Shown one piece after another: positions 17,357-26,208 of a DNA stretch of 64,000 nucleotides. Origin of the DNA: Bradyrhizobium sp. B097 (lineage in GTDB: Bacteria; Pseudomonadota; Alphaproteobacteria; Rhizobiales; Xanthobacteraceae); NCBI RefSeq assembly GCF_038957035.1, contig NZ_CP152412.1, positions 1,043,501-1,107,500 on the forward strand. The letters run 5' to 3'. Under the pieces are notes generated by a model. It was not told where the DNA came from and did not search any database. It saw only the letters and a program-made list of their open reading frames with translations. Positions within the stretch are counted from its first letter, which is position 1. Every line of letters begins with the position of its first letter. The position numbers were made by a program, and so were the translations under genes.

Positions 17357-17487
17357 GTCGTCCCTGCGAAAGCAGGGACCCATAACCACCGCTTGTTGTG
17401 TTTGCAGTTAGCTGGGGCCCCAGCCCCTCAAACCACAAACGCCTGTGGTTATGGTTCCCGGGTCGCGCTTCGCTTGCCCGGGACGAC
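17357..17487. repeat. Family A palindromic element, copy 1
   Basis: The 131-bp element begins GTCGTCCCTGCGAAAGCAGG and ends with its rough inverse TTGCCCGGGACGAC. Inside are CCCATAACCAC and GTGGTTATGG arms. Five copies lie in the window (17357, 19449, 20539, 42297, 44900), all intergenic. Only the ends and these inner arms are well kept. Confidence 0.85.
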
Positions 17488-17513
17488 AGCATTTATTTGT
17501 CGACAGGAGATAT

Positions 17514-17546
17514 CAAAAACGCCGGCAAGCCCGGAAGCTTGCCGGC
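17514..17546 (-). terminator. Intrinsic terminator after the tannase-family gene
   Basis: A perfect 10-bp stem GCCGGCAAGC/GCTTGCCGGC (17521-17530 and 17537-17546) with a 6-nt loop is followed, reading on the minus strand, by a short T run (17515-17519). It lies 10 bp after the stop codon. Confidence 0.75.
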
Positions 17547-17556
17547 ATCGCGTGCC

Positions 17557-19290
17557 TCACGGCCCGTATTTCGGGGCCGGCGTCTGGTTGAACTCGTGGT
17601 CGTGTGCGACACAGGTGAAATTCGCTGCAATGCTGCTGCTGCCGCTGCCGTTGTACTGTGCGACTTTCGGGAAGACGCAGAGCGGCCGCGTGAACTGGAC
17701 CGCGGGCGGCGTATCGGCAACGAACTTTGTGGCGAGGATGGTTTCCGGCGCCGTGCCGTTCTCGACCCAGTTGACCAGCGGAGTGAGCGCGTCGAACGTG
17801 TTGGGACCGGGCCCTCCGGAACAGTGGTACATCCCAGGCACCATGAACAGCCGCGCGTAGCTCTGGGTCCGCCGCAGCGCCGGGTTGCCACCCGGGAAGA
17901 AGCCGGCGGGCTGGAAGCCGTGGCCTTCGTTGCCGACCAGGGCATTGAAGTAGTTGATGCTGCTCTGCGACGGGATCAGCGGGTCGGCCCAGCCGTGATA
18001 CATGATGAGCTTGCCGCCATGCTCGCGGAACTCGCCGAGATCGGTGCTGGTTGCGTTCAGCACCTCGGCGAGCTGATCGTCGACCTTGTCGACCGCGCGG
18101 TGAAAGTCGAAATTCGCAAAATTGACCTTGCTTGACGGGTAGCCGAAGCTCGGGCCGAACACCCAGTAGAACAGGCCGTCGAAGGCCGGTTCGGGAAGTT
18201 GCTCCTGGAACGCAAGGCCGAGTGCGAGCACGTCGTCGGTCTCGTTGCCGCGCTCGGAGCCCGGATTGATGATCTGCCCGTTCACCGGGTCGATCGTGCC
18301 CGCGTAGTATTTCTGCATGGTCGTGACCTGATCGGCCGTCAGGCATGCCGGCGGCTGCTTGCCGCCGGTGCACAGCAACGACTTCGGATCGAAACCACAA
18401 TCGCGCGGATCGGTCAGGAACTGGTCGGTGCCGGCGCCGCCGTCGTGGCCGACGCACTGCTTGAGCACCGTCTGGTTGATCAGCGTCATCTGGCCTGGCT
18501 GGATGAACCGGCCGGGGCTCGCATGCGCGTTCTGCCAGCCCGCAAGCCCCGCCATATGCAGGTGGGTGCGGTTGAACGCCGCCGCGCCCGCCAGGATGCC
18601 GTCATAGTCGTCGGGGAAGCGCTGCGCCTCCATCAAGGCATTCTGGCCGCCGGTGGAGCAGCCGGCGAAGTAGGCCGTCTTCGCGCGCTGCCCATAGAAC
18701 GCGTTGGCGATCTCCTTGCCGCGCACGGTCATCAGGTGAATGGCCCGGAAGCCGAAATCCTTGATCCGCTCGGGATGTCCGAACAGGCCGGTCGACGGAG
18801 CGGCCGGATCGCCGAACTCGGTCGCGAGCGGATTGCCCATGTTGCCGTTCGAGCCGCAGAACAGCGGATTGCATCCCGAGGATCCGGTGCCGAGGTCGCT
18901 GTTGGTCGCGGCAAAGCCGGCCTTGATGCCGCTCGCAAGCTCGCTGTAGGTGATGTCGCCCTGGAATCCGCCGCCGCCGGTGCCCAGGAACCTGCCGTTC
19001 CACGTGCCCTCGGGCAGCCAGACCTCGATCTTGATACTGGAATCCGAACTCGGCGTAAGGGTTGCGGTCACCCGGCAGAACGGGGGAAGACCGGTGATCG
19101 TGGTCGGCGGGTTGCCGGGAACGACGAACGTTCCGGTGCCATTGTCGGTCGCCGAATTGATGACGGTGTGCTGCAGTTGCAAGGATTGCAGATTGCTGCA
19201 CGGCGTCGCCATGGCTGGCGAGGCCGCGATCACGATGCCGGCAAACAGGGCCATGCTCGCGCCGACACGATAGGGTCGATGACGCCTCAT
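17557..19290 (-). CDS. Tannase/feruloyl esterase family exported hydrolase
   Basis: This 577-aa alpha/beta hydrolase has a Sec signal peptide (AGIVIAASPAMA, about residues 14-28). The nucleophile motif is GCSTGGQ, with the acid in HGWADPLIP and the His in PGMYHCSGGPG. Paired Cys around the Ser/His are typical of tannases. Members cleave esters of plant phenolic acids such as gallate or ferulate, in the periplasm or outside. The chosen ATG gives the complete signal peptide. It lies between duplicated lysA-3'/family A segments, so it is probably an acquired module; the nearby carboxymuconolactone decarboxylase would fit aromatic use. Confidence 0.88.
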   Translation of the reverse strand: MRRHRPYRVGASMALFAGIVIAASPAMATPCSNLQSLQLQHTVINSATDNGTGTFVVPGNPPTTITGLPPFCRVTATLTPSSDSSIKIEVWLPEGTWNGRFLGTGGGGFQGDITYSELASGIKAGFAATNSDLGTGSSGCNPLFCGSNGNMGNPLATEFGDPAAPSTGLFGHPERIKDFGFRAIHLMTVRGKEIANAFYGQRAKTAYFAGCSTGGQNALMEAQRFPDDYDGILAGAAAFNRTHLHMAGLAGWQNAHASPGRFIQPGQMTLINQTVLKQCVGHDGGAGTDQFLTDPRDCGFDPKSLLCTGGKQPPACLTADQVTTMQKYYAGTIDPVNGQIINPGSERGNETDDVLALGLAFQEQLPEPAFDGLFYWVFGPSFGYPSSKVNFANFDFHRAVDKVDDQLAEVLNATSTDLGEFREHGGKLIMYHGWADPLIPSQSSINYFNALVGNEGHGFQPAGFFPGGNPALRRTQSYARLFMVPGMYHCSGGPGPNTFDALTPLVNWVENGTAPETILATKFVADTPPAVQFTRPLCVFPKVAQYNGSGSSSIAANFTCVAHDHEFNQTPAPKYGP

Positions 19291-19390
19291 TCTATCCTCC
19301 CCGATTTTTGCAGTTTTGTAGGGAAGACAGGATAGCTGGCCGAGATGACAACTTGAGGATGACGGGGAGCGATGGCGTTCGCGCTCCTTG

Positions 19391-19430
19391 TCGCAATGCA
19401 CAAGCCCGCGCCGTGGTTGTGAGGCACTGA
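19391..19430 (+). pseudogene. Remnant of the lysA 3' end
   Basis: These 40 bp match 17300-17339 with four mismatches, covering the last codons of lysA (KPAPWL and stop) and the next few bases. As after real lysA, a 16-18 bp spacer and then a family A element follow. No frame continues upstream of it. Confidence 0.8.
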
Positions 19431-19448
19431 GCGTGCCGCACCAACGGT

Positions 19449-19569
19449 GTCGTCCTGGCGAAGGCCAGGACCCATAGCCACCACTAATGCTTGTCTTGCC
19501 GCGCTGGGGCTCCAGCTTCGCTAGCCGCGAACGCCGGTGGTAATGGGTCCTGGCTTTCGCCAGGACGAC
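19449..19569. repeat. Family A palindromic element, copy 2
   Basis: Ends GTCGTCCTGGCGAAGGCCAG and CTTTCGCCAGGACGAC are inverted, with inner GACCCATAGCCACC and GGTGGTAATGGGTC. It is preceded by the lysA remnant and ends 6 bp before the dehydrogenase stop codon. Confidence 0.85.
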
Positions 19570-19574
19570 GCGGC

Positions 19575-20486
19575 TTATTTGGCGGCGTGACTGCCTTTTC
19601 CACCGCCGCCGACGATCACGCCCGCGGCCTTTTCGATCGGCTTGATCGCCGCGGTGAAATCCGACTCCGGTCCCTCGTCGCGGATGATGACTTCCCAGAG
19701 CCGGCCGACCGCTTCGGCGACTTCCATCGACAGCCCGAGCGAGCGCATCTCCTCGACCGCGAGCCGCACGTCCTTCACCATCAGGCCGGTGGCGAAGCCG
19801 AAGTCGAAGCTGCGCGGCAGCACCGAACGCGGAAACTTGTCGCGACTCGCGGTGTTCAGCCCCGAGCCCGCGTTGATGACGTCGATCATCACGGCCGGAT
19901 CGAGCCCGGACTTCACGCCCATCACCACCGCTTCCGAGGTCGCAACCATCGCGGTCGCCGACAGGAAGTTGTTGGCGAGCTTCATGGTCTGACCGGAGCC
20001 CGGCTTGGTGCCGATGAAGAACACCTTGCCGATGACGTCGAGCGCGGATTTTACCAGCTCGAAATCGGCGCGCGGGCCCGACACCATCACGGCCAGCGTG
20101 CCCTTCTCGGCGCCGGAGACGCCGCCGGAGACCGGGCTGTCGATCTGCACGATGTTCTTCTTCGCCAGCAGATCGTGGATCTTCACCGCCATCTGCGAGC
20201 CGACGGTGGAGAGATCGATGAAGCGCTTGACGCGCTTGCCCTCGATCACGCCGCCAGCGCCGGTCGCAACCTCGAGCGAGGCCTGCAGCGAGGGCAGGCT
20301 CGCCATCACGGTCTCGACGCGGTCGGCGATATCCTTGGGCGACGTCGCAGCCGCGGCGCCGAGCGCAACCAGCTGATCGACGGCGTCCTTGCGCATGTCG
20401 AACACGGTGAGCTTGTGGCCGGCCTCGATCAGCCGGCGCGCCATCGGGAAGCCCATCTTCCCGAGGCCGATGAATCCGATTTCCAT
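19575..20486 (-). CDS. NAD(P)-dependent 3-hydroxyisobutyrate-dehydrogenase-family oxidoreductase
   Basis: The 303-aa beta-hydroxyacid dehydrogenase has MEIGFIGLGKMGFPMARRL (Rossmann GLGKMG at residues 7-12). The substrate loop is DSPVSGGVSGAEKGTL, the catalytic Lys motif GSGQTMKLANNFL, and DVRLAVEEM lies in the helical domain. Possible substrates are 3-hydroxyisobutyrate, tartronate semialdehyde or similar; the motifs do not decide. It lies between family A copies 2 and 3. Confidence 0.88.
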   Translation of the reverse strand: MEIGFIGLGKMGFPMARRLIEAGHKLTVFDMRKDAVDQLVALGAAAATSPKDIADRVETVMASLPSLQASLEVATGAGGVIEGKRVKRFIDLSTVGSQMAVKIHDLLAKKNIVQIDSPVSGGVSGAEKGTLAVMVSGPRADFELVKSALDVIGKVFFIGTKPGSGQTMKLANNFLSATAMVATSEAVVMGVKSGLDPAVMIDVINAGSGLNTASRDKFPRSVLPRSFDFGFATGLMVKDVRLAVEEMRSLGLSMEVAEAVGRLWEVIIRDEGPESDFTAAIKPIEKAAGVIVGGGGKGSHAAK

Positions 20487-20538
20487 TTCTCGTTTCCTCT
20501 ACGTCGTTATGTGCCGAGCCGCGCGCCCCACATTCGAT

Positions 20539-20669
20539 GTCGTCCCTGCGAAGGCAGGGACCCATAACCCCAGGACTAAGTTGTTTGGTTTAGCTGGGGC
20601 CACAGCCGTCGTAACGACAACGAGCTGTGGTTATGGGTCCCGGCTCGCGCTTCGCTTGGCCGGGACGAC
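20539..20669. repeat. Family A palindromic element, copy 3
   Basis: It begins GTCGTCCCTGCGAAGGCAGG and ends TTCGCTTGGCCGGGACGAC, with inner CCCATAACCCC and GTGGTTATGGGTCCC. It fills the gap between the dehydrogenase and the carboxymuconolactone decarboxylase gene. Confidence 0.85.
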
Positions 20670-20685
20670 AACGAGTGGAGTTCGC

Positions 20686-21069
20686 TCACGCCTTGTTGTC
20701 GAGTTCGGCGAACACCTCGCGCGCGATACGGAAACTGTCGACGCCGGCGGGAATGCCGGCATAGATCGAGACCTGCATGAAGATCTCGCGGATCTCGTCG
20801 CGCGACACGCCGTTGGTTAGCGCGCCCTTGATGTGCGCCTTCAGCTCGTGCGGCCGGTTCAGGATCGAGATCATGGCGAGGTTGAGCATGCTGCGCGTCT
20901 TGCGCGGCAATTCCTCGCGGCCCCAGACCGCGCCCCAGCAATATTCCGTGACGAGTTCCTGGAACGGCTTGTTGAAGCTGTCGGAGTTCTTCAGCGCATT
21001 GTTGACATAGGCCTCGCCGAGCACCGCCTTGCGGATTTCGAGCCCCTTGTCGTGTGTTTTTTGGTCCAT
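20686..21069 (-). CDS. Carboxymuconolactone decarboxylase family protein
   Basis: The 127-aa protein resembles gamma-carboxymuconolactone decarboxylase (PcaC), which acts in the protocatechuate branch of the beta-ketoadipate pathway. It has the FQELVTEYCWGAVWGREEL start, LNLAMISILNRPHELKAHIK and IREIFMQVSIYAGIPAGVDS. The family's catalytic region is kept, but the AhpD-type CxxC is absent. No other pca gene is adjacent, so a specific pathway role is not shown. Confidence 0.87.
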   Translation of the reverse strand: MDQKTHDKGLEIRKAVLGEAYVNNALKNSDSFNKPFQELVTEYCWGAVWGREELPRKTRSMLNLAMISILNRPHELKAHIKGALTNGVSRDEIREIFMQVSIYAGIPAGVDSFRIAREVFAELDNKA

Positions 21070-21239
21070 GTCGTTTCCTCATGCGTAAGGCGTTGGTTCG
21101 GCCGGGACGTTACGGGGTCGAACCGCCGCAGTCACGCCTTCGTGTTATGCGTATTTCCCGGTGTGGGTTACGTCCCGGAACGGGTGCCTCAAAGCCGCCG
21201 CTGTGCTAGGCTGACCTGCCGGCTACCCCGGAGATCTTA

Positions 21240-23858
21240 TTGAGCGGAGCCAACATCGACCCGTCCGAGAACCCGTCACGCGCCGCCCGCGACAGCGATG
21301 CGGACGCGCGGCTGAAGCTGACGCAGTTGAAGCTGACCGAGGCTCTGCAGCGGGCGAAATTCGCGATTGCGTGGGAACGGGCGTGGCCGCATCTGGCGCG
21401 GTTCCTGACGGTCGCCGGTCTGTTCCTGGTCGCGTCCTGGGCCGGGCTGTGGCTGGTGCTGCCGTTTGCCGCACGCGTGGCCGGCGCCGCCCTGTTCGGC
21501 ATTGCCGCGCTCGCGGCGCTGTTGCCGCTGGTTCGCTTCCGCTGGCCGAGCCGCGAGGAGGGGTTGAGTCGGCTCGACCGCGGCGCCGGCGTCCGCCATC
21601 GCCCCGCGACCACGCTCTCCGACACGCTCACCAACAAGGATCCGTTCGCACTGGCGCTGTGGCAGGCGCAGCGCGAGCGCACGCTGGCCTCCATCAAGCG
21701 CATCCGCGCCGGCCTGCCGCGGCCGCGGGTCTCGCTGCACGACCCCTGGGCGCTGCGCGCGCTGGTCATCGTGATGCTGGTCGCGACCTATGTCGCCGCC
21801 GGCGACGAGCGCGGCCTGCGGGTCGCCTCCGCGTTCGACTGGAACGGCATCATGGCGCCGGCCAATGTCCGGGTCGACGCCTGGGTGACGCCGCCGAACT
21901 ACACCGGCAAGCCGCCGATCATCCTGTCCAACGCCAACAAGGACGCGGCCGCGGCCGACACCACCCCGCTCGCGGTTCCGGCCGGCAGCACGCTGCTGGT
22001 GCGCTCCAGCGGCGGTACCATCGACGTCGTGGTCGGTGGCGGCGTCGCCGAGGTCGCGCCGGAGGGGCAGGCGCCCAAGGGCACCAATGAGCGGCATTTC
22101 AAGATCACCGGCGACGGCACCGCGCATGTCCGCGCCCCGGCCGGGCAGCCGCAGTGGAAGTTCACCGCGACGCCGGACCGCCCGCCGTCGATCGCGCTCG
22201 CCAAGGATCCGGAGCGGCAGGCGCGCGGCGCCCTGCAGATGTCCTACAGGCTCGAGGACGATTACGGCGTCACCGAAGCGCGCGCGCAGTTCGCGGCGCG
22301 GCCGGCCGATGCGCCGAAAGATGCCGACGGCAAGGCCGCGCAGCCGCGTCCGCTGTTCGAGCCGCCGCAATTTCCGCTGGTGCTGCCGAATGCGCGCACC
22401 CGCAACGGCGTCGGCCAGACCGTCAAGGACCTCAGCGAGGACCCTTACGCCGGCGCCGATGTGACGCTGACGCTGACCGCGAAGGACGAGGCCGGCAATG
22501 AGGGCAAGAGCGAGCCGTTCAACATGCGGCTGCCCGAGCGGCTGTTCACCAAGCCGCTGGCGCGCGCGCTGATCGAGCAGCGCCGCATCCTGGCGCTCGA
22601 TGCCAACCAGAACGGCCAGGTCTACGCCGCGCTTGACGCGCTGATGATCGCGCCGGAAATGTTCATGCCGGAAACCGGCTATTACCTCGGCCTCCACACC
22701 GTGAGCCGCCAGCTCGAGGCGGCGCGCACCGACGACCAGCTGCGTGAGGTCGTCGCCAGCCTGTGGGCGCTCGCCGTCACCATCGAGGACGGCAACATCA
22801 GTGACGTCGACAAGGCGCTGCGCGCGGCGCAGGACGCGCTCAAGCAGGCGCTGGAGCGCGGCGCGAGCGACGAGGAGATCAAGAAGCTCACCGACAATCT
22901 GCGCGCGGCGCTGGACAATTTCCTGCGCCAGATGGTCGAGCAGTTCCGCAACAATCCGCAGCAGCTCGCGCGCCCGCTCGATCCCAATGCCAAGGTCCTG
23001 AGCCAGCAGGATCTCAAGAACATGCTCGATCGCATGGAGCGGCTGTCGCGCTCCGGCGACAAGGATGCGGCGCGGCAGCTGCTGGAGCAGATGCAGCAGA
23101 TGCTGGAAAACCTGCAGATGGCGCAGCCCAACCAGGGCGACGACGACATGCAGCAGTCGCTCAACGAGCTCGGCGACATGATCCGCAAGCAGCAGCAGTT
23201 GCGCGACAAGACCTTCAAGCAGGGCCAGGATTCCCGCCGTGACCGCATGCGCGGCAAGCAGGGCGACCAGTCGATGGGCGATCTGCAGCAGGATCAGCAG
23301 GCGCTGCGCGACCGCCTGAAGAAGCTGCAGGAAGAGCTCGCCAAGCGCGGCATGGGTCCGGAGCAGCGTGGCCAGAAGGGCCAGAAGGGGCAAGGCCAGA
23401 AGGGCGATCAGGCGCAGCAGGGCGACCAGGGCGGCGATCAGGGTGATGACGACGGCGACGGGCTCGACCAGGCGGACTCCGCGATGGGCGATGCCTCCGG
23501 ACGGCTCGGCGAGGGCAATGCCGACGGTGCGGTGGATTCGCAAGGCCGCGCGCTGGATGCGCTGCGCAAGGGCGCGCAGAGCCTCGCCGACGCGATGCAG
23601 CAGGGCGACGGCGACCAGCCGGGCGATGGCCCGGGCAACCGCGCCGGCCGCCAGCAGAGCGGTGGCAACCAGACCGATCCGCTCGGCCGTCCACTGCACG
23701 GCCGCGAATTCGGCGACGACTACACGGTGAAGATTCCCGGCGAGATCGACGTCCAGCGCGTGCGCAGGATTCTCGAAGAGCTGCGCCGCCGCCTCGCCGA
23801 TCCGTCACGCCCGCAGATCGAGCTCGACTACATCGAGCGGCTGCTGAAGGATTATTGA
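21240..23858 (+). CDS. TIGR02302 (DUF4175) family membrane protein
   Basis: This 872-aa protein has two or three N-terminal hydrophobic helices (about residues 50-105, another near 175-190) and a long extracytoplasmic part. A strongly Gln/Asp/Gly-rich, coiled-coil-like C-terminal third follows (MLENLQMAQPNQGDDD; repeated KGQKGQGQKG and GDQGGDQGDDDGDG). It matches the alphaproteobacterial TIGR02302 family of unknown function. TTG at 21240 is used as start, with GGAG 6-7 nt upstream; no ATG lies nearby in frame. Confidence 0.85.
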   Translation: MSGANIDPSENPSRAARDSDADARLKLTQLKLTEALQRAKFAIAWERAWPHLARFLTVAGLFLVASWAGLWLVLPFAARVAGAALFGIAALAALLPLVRFRWPSREEGLSRLDRGAGVRHRPATTLSDTLTNKDPFALALWQAQRERTLASIKRIRAGLPRPRVSLHDPWALRALVIVMLVATYVAAGDERGLRVASAFDWNGIMAPANVRVDAWVTPPNYTGKPPIILSNANKDAAAADTTPLAVPAGSTLLVRSSGGTIDVVVGGGVAEVAPEGQAPKGTNERHFKITGDGTAHVRAPAGQPQWKFTATPDRPPSIALAKDPERQARGALQMSYRLEDDYGVTEARAQFAARPADAPKDADGKAAQPRPLFEPPQFPLVLPNARTRNGVGQTVKDLSEDPYAGADVTLTLTAKDEAGNEGKSEPFNMRLPERLFTKPLARALIEQRRILALDANQNGQVYAALDALMIAPEMFMPETGYYLGLHTVSRQLEAARTDDQLREVVASLWALAVTIEDGNISDVDKALRAAQDALKQALERGASDEEIKKLTDNLRAALDNFLRQMVEQFRNNPQQLARPLDPNAKVLSQQDLKNMLDRMERLSRSGDKDAARQLLEQMQQMLENLQMAQPNQGDDDMQQSLNELGDMIRKQQQLRDKTFKQGQDSRRDRMRGKQGDQSMGDLQQDQQALRDRLKKLQEELAKRGMGPEQRGQKGQKGQGQKGDQAQQGDQGGDQGDDDGDGLDQADSAMGDASGRLGEGNADGAVDSQGRALDALRKGAQSLADAMQQGDGDQPGDGPGNRAGRQQSGGNQTDPLGRPLHGREFGDDYTVKIPGEIDVQRVRRILEELRRRLADPSRPQIELDYIERLLKDY

Positions 23859-23867
23859 GGCTCAATT

Positions 23868-23951
23868 GTCATTGCGAGGAGCGCAGCGACGAAGCAATCC
23901 ATGCTTCCGCCTGCGTTGAACCGTGGATTGCTTCGCTTCGCTCGCAATGAC
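23868..23951. repeat. Family C palindromic element
   Basis: Inverted ends GTCATTGCGAGGAGCGCAGC and TTCGCTCGCAATGAC, with inner GAAGCAATCCA and TGGATTGCTTC. It is a widespread bacterial intergenic palindrome type. Confidence 0.8.
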
Positions 23952-23978
23952 GGAGGCGAAGGTCCCGCGCCCTCCACT

Positions 23979-24081
23979 GTCATCGCCCGGCCTCGACCGG
24001 GCGATCCAGTATTCCAGAGACTCTTGTGATTGAATCGAGGAGCCGCGGCGTACTGGATGCCCCGCCTTCGTGGGGCATGAC
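23979..24081. repeat. Family B palindromic element, copy 1
   Basis: It begins GTCATCGCCCGGCCTCGACC and GGGCGATCCAGTATTCC, and ends GTACTGGATGCCC...GGGGCATGAC in inverse order. A second copy lies at 44756-44858. Confidence 0.8.
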
Positions 24082-24095
24082 ACCCGCAATGACGG

Positions 24096-24473
24096 CTAGC
24101 TCGCCTTCCTTGCCGCCAGCGCATCCGCCACCGCGGTGCGGATATCAGCCACAGAGAACGGCTTGGTCACCACGTCGTGCACGATCGCTTCGAGGCCGGA
24201 GGCGCGCTCGCGCTGGTGGGCGAAGCCGGTCATCAGCAGGATCTTCAATGCGGGGAAGTCGCGGGCCGCGGTCAGGGCCAGCGCGATGCCGTCCATGACA
24301 GGCATCTGGATGTCGGTGAGCAGGAGGTCGAACGCGCCTTCATCGCGCGTCAGCATCTCCAGCGCCTCGGCGCCGTCCTGCGCGGTCACGGTCTCATGGC
24401 CGTCCATGGCGATGGCGCGCGCGACCAGCGAGCGCATCGAGTCTTCGTCGTCGGCGATCAGAACACGCGTCAT
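24096..24473 (-). CDS. Single-domain response regulator (CpdR-like receiver)
   Basis: The 125 residues are one receiver domain: acidic pocket IADDED, phospho-acceptor Asp in LLLTDIQMPVMDG, switch Thr in LLMTGFA, and Lys in VVTKPFSV. No output domain is present. The pattern resembles CpdR, which primes ClpXP adaptors in the alphaproteobacterial cell cycle. However, the sequence differs from CpdR proteins I remember, so it may be a paralogue. It lies downstream of the zinc-ribbon gene on the same strand; the start at 24473 (MTRVLIADD) is clear. Confidence 0.82.
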   Translation of the reverse strand: MTRVLIADDEDSMRSLVARAIAMDGHETVTAQDGAEALEMLTRDEGAFDLLLTDIQMPVMDGIALALTAARDFPALKILLMTGFAHQRERASGLEAIVHDVVTKPFSVADIRTAVADALAARKAS

Positions 24474-24510
24474 GGTGATGGTCGGTTTCCGAAAGTGGTG
24501 GCCGTCAGCC

Positions 24511-25371
24511 TCAGGCGCGGCCGCCGGTGAGATCATGCTTGTTGAAGAAGCGTACGTCGATATTGCGGCCTTCGGGCGGCGGCGAGGCGAGGCGCGATTT
24601 GAAGAAGGCGCGCTCGCCGGGATTGAGCACCGGCTGCTCCAGCACTGCATTCCAGGCATAGATCTCGGCGCCCTGGGCGTCGCGGACCGAGAAACGCAGC
24701 CGCGGCAGTTCGACCGGCTTCCGGGTCTGGCCGACGATCATGCCCTCGATCACCAGCACCGGCTTGCCGTCCACGGTCTCGTTGGTGATCTTGAGGTCCT
24801 TGAAGGCAAGCCCGCGCAAATTCACGTCGAGCCCGACCATCTTGTAGAACAGCGCGGTCTGCGGCAGCAGCCGCACCACGTCGTTGCGCCAGACGAACAG
24901 CGCAATGATCAGCGCGCCCATCGCGGCGCAGGTGGTCGGCAGGGCGCCGATCACGGGCATGAAGGGAATCCGGGGCAGGGAGGGCAGGCGGAACAGGCGG
25001 GGAAGCCGCGGCAGGCGGAAGCGGCGCTTTGCGGCGTCCTGGGTGCCGGCATGGGCCGCGGCATCCGCCTCGGCCACCGCCGGCCATTCCGTGGCGGCGT
25101 CCCCGTCGGCGGGTAAATCGGCCGAAATCGAGGGGCTCTCGACCATCGGGGTCGCGTCGGCCTCCTCGCGGCCCATCGCGTCCCATTCGGCGGCGAGATT
25201 GGAGCCCGCGGCCTCGTAGGCCAAGGTGGGTGCGGTCGCCCCGATCGCGTCCTCCGGCCGGGCCAGCCAGACCTCGCGGCAGCGGGAACAGCGGACCGTG
25301 CGTCCGGCCTCGCCCAGGGTGGCCGGATTGATGGCGTAGGATGTTGTACAATGCGGGCAGACGATATGCAT
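24511..25371 (-). CDS. Zinc-ribbon (MJ0042) and DUF3426 membrane protein
   Basis: The 286-aa protein starts MHIVCPHCTTSYAINPATLG and RCSRCREVW, a four-Cys MJ0042-type zinc ribbon (residues 5-36). A low-complexity acidic linker, a basic RLPRLPRLFRLPSLPRIP stretch and one transmembrane helix (about 150-170) follow. The C-terminal DUF3426 domain reads NETVDGKPVLVIEGMIVGQT. Function is unknown. It is divergent from ftsEX. ATG 25371 is chosen; a GTG at 25389 adds six residues. Confidence 0.85.
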   Translation of the reverse strand: MHIVCPHCTTSYAINPATLGEAGRTVRCSRCREVWLARPEDAIGATAPTLAYEAAGSNLAAEWDAMGREEADATPMVESPSISADLPADGDAATEWPAVAEADAAAHAGTQDAAKRRFRLPRLPRLFRLPSLPRIPFMPVIGALPTTCAAMGALIIALFVWRNDVVRLLPQTALFYKMVGLDVNLRGLAFKDLKITNETVDGKPVLVIEGMIVGQTRKPVELPRLRFSVRDAQGAEIYAWNAVLEQPVLNPGERAFFKSRLASPPPEGRNIDVRFFNKHDLTGGRA

Positions 25372-25548
25372 ATGGAGCCGAATCTCCACCGTGTGGTATG
25401 CCCGGATGCTACCGAGCGACCGTTAACGAATCGGAAACCATAACCGACGCACAAGCTTTCTGTGCGGTTCGCGGCCGCTCGGCGGGTGTTCGGGCCGCCG
25501 TCTTTGTTGGGTATTGGGCCACAGGCCCTCTCGAACGGAGCTAGCGCA

Positions 25549-26208
25549 TTGGTTCGGTTCGAAAATGTCGGTCTGCGCTACGGGCTCGGCCCGGAGATTT
25601 TGCGCGACCTCTCCTTCATGATCCCGGCGCACTCGTTCCAGTTTCTCACCGGGCCGTCCGGCGCGGGCAAGACCTCGCTGCTGCGGCTGTTGTTCCTGTC
25701 GCTGCGGCCGACCCGCGGGCTGGTCAACTTGTTCGGCAAGGACGTCTCCCTGCTGAGCAAGGACCAGGTCGCCGACCTGCGCAAGCGGATCGGCATCGTG
25801 CTGCAGGATTTCCGCCTGCTCGACCACATGACGACCTACGAGAACGTCGCGCTGCCGTTCCGCGTGATGGGCCGCGAGGAATCGACCTACCGCCGCGAGG
25901 TGATCGACCTCTTGAAATGGGTCGGCCTCGGCGAGCGCATGGATGCGCTGCCGCCGATCCTGTCGGGCGGCGAGAAGCAGCGCGCGGCGATCGCGCGCGC
26001 GGTGATCTCGCGGCCGCAATTGCTGCTGGCGGACGAGCCGACCGGCAGCGTCGACCCGACGCTCGGGCGCCGCCTGTTGCGGCTGTTCATCGAGCTCAAC
26101 AAATCGGGCACCGCTGTTATCATCGCGACCCACGACATCACTTTGATGGACCAATACGAGGCGCGGCGGCTGGTGCTGCATCAGGGACGGCTGCACATCT
26201 ATGAGTAG
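25549..26208 (+). CDS. ftsE: Cell-division ATP-binding protein FtsE
   Basis: The ABC ATPase of the FtsEX complex drives activation of peptidoglycan hydrolases at the septum. The 219 residues contain Walker A GPSGAGKT (35-42), signature LSGGEKQRAAIARA and Walker B LLLADEPTG, then the H-loop ATHD. The TTG at 25549 follows GGAG by 8 nt and matches the FtsE N terminus (VRFENVGLRYG); in-frame codons before it would add 29 untypical residues. It overlaps ftsX by 8 nt. Confidence 0.95.
   Translation: MVRFENVGLRYGLGPEILRDLSFMIPAHSFQFLTGPSGAGKTSLLRLLFLSLRPTRGLVNLFGKDVSLLSKDQVADLRKRIGIVLQDFRLLDHMTTYENVALPFRVMGREESTYRREVIDLLKWVGLGERMDALPPILSGGEKQRAAIARAVISRPQLLLADEPTGSVDPTLGRRLLRLFIELNKSGTAVIIATHDITLMDQYEARRLVLHQGRLHIYE

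Noticed and set aside
17557..20565. One 1002-codon minus-strand frame joining the tannase gene and sequence opposite the dehydrogenase
   Set aside because: The upstream part runs in a shifted frame of the dehydrogenase gene and through a palindromic element; the true gene starts at 19290 with a signal peptide.
21276..23699. Long open frame on the minus strand opposite the DUF4175 gene
   Set aside because: It mirrors codon bias of the plus-strand gene, has low-complexity Leu/Arg/Ala content and no motif.
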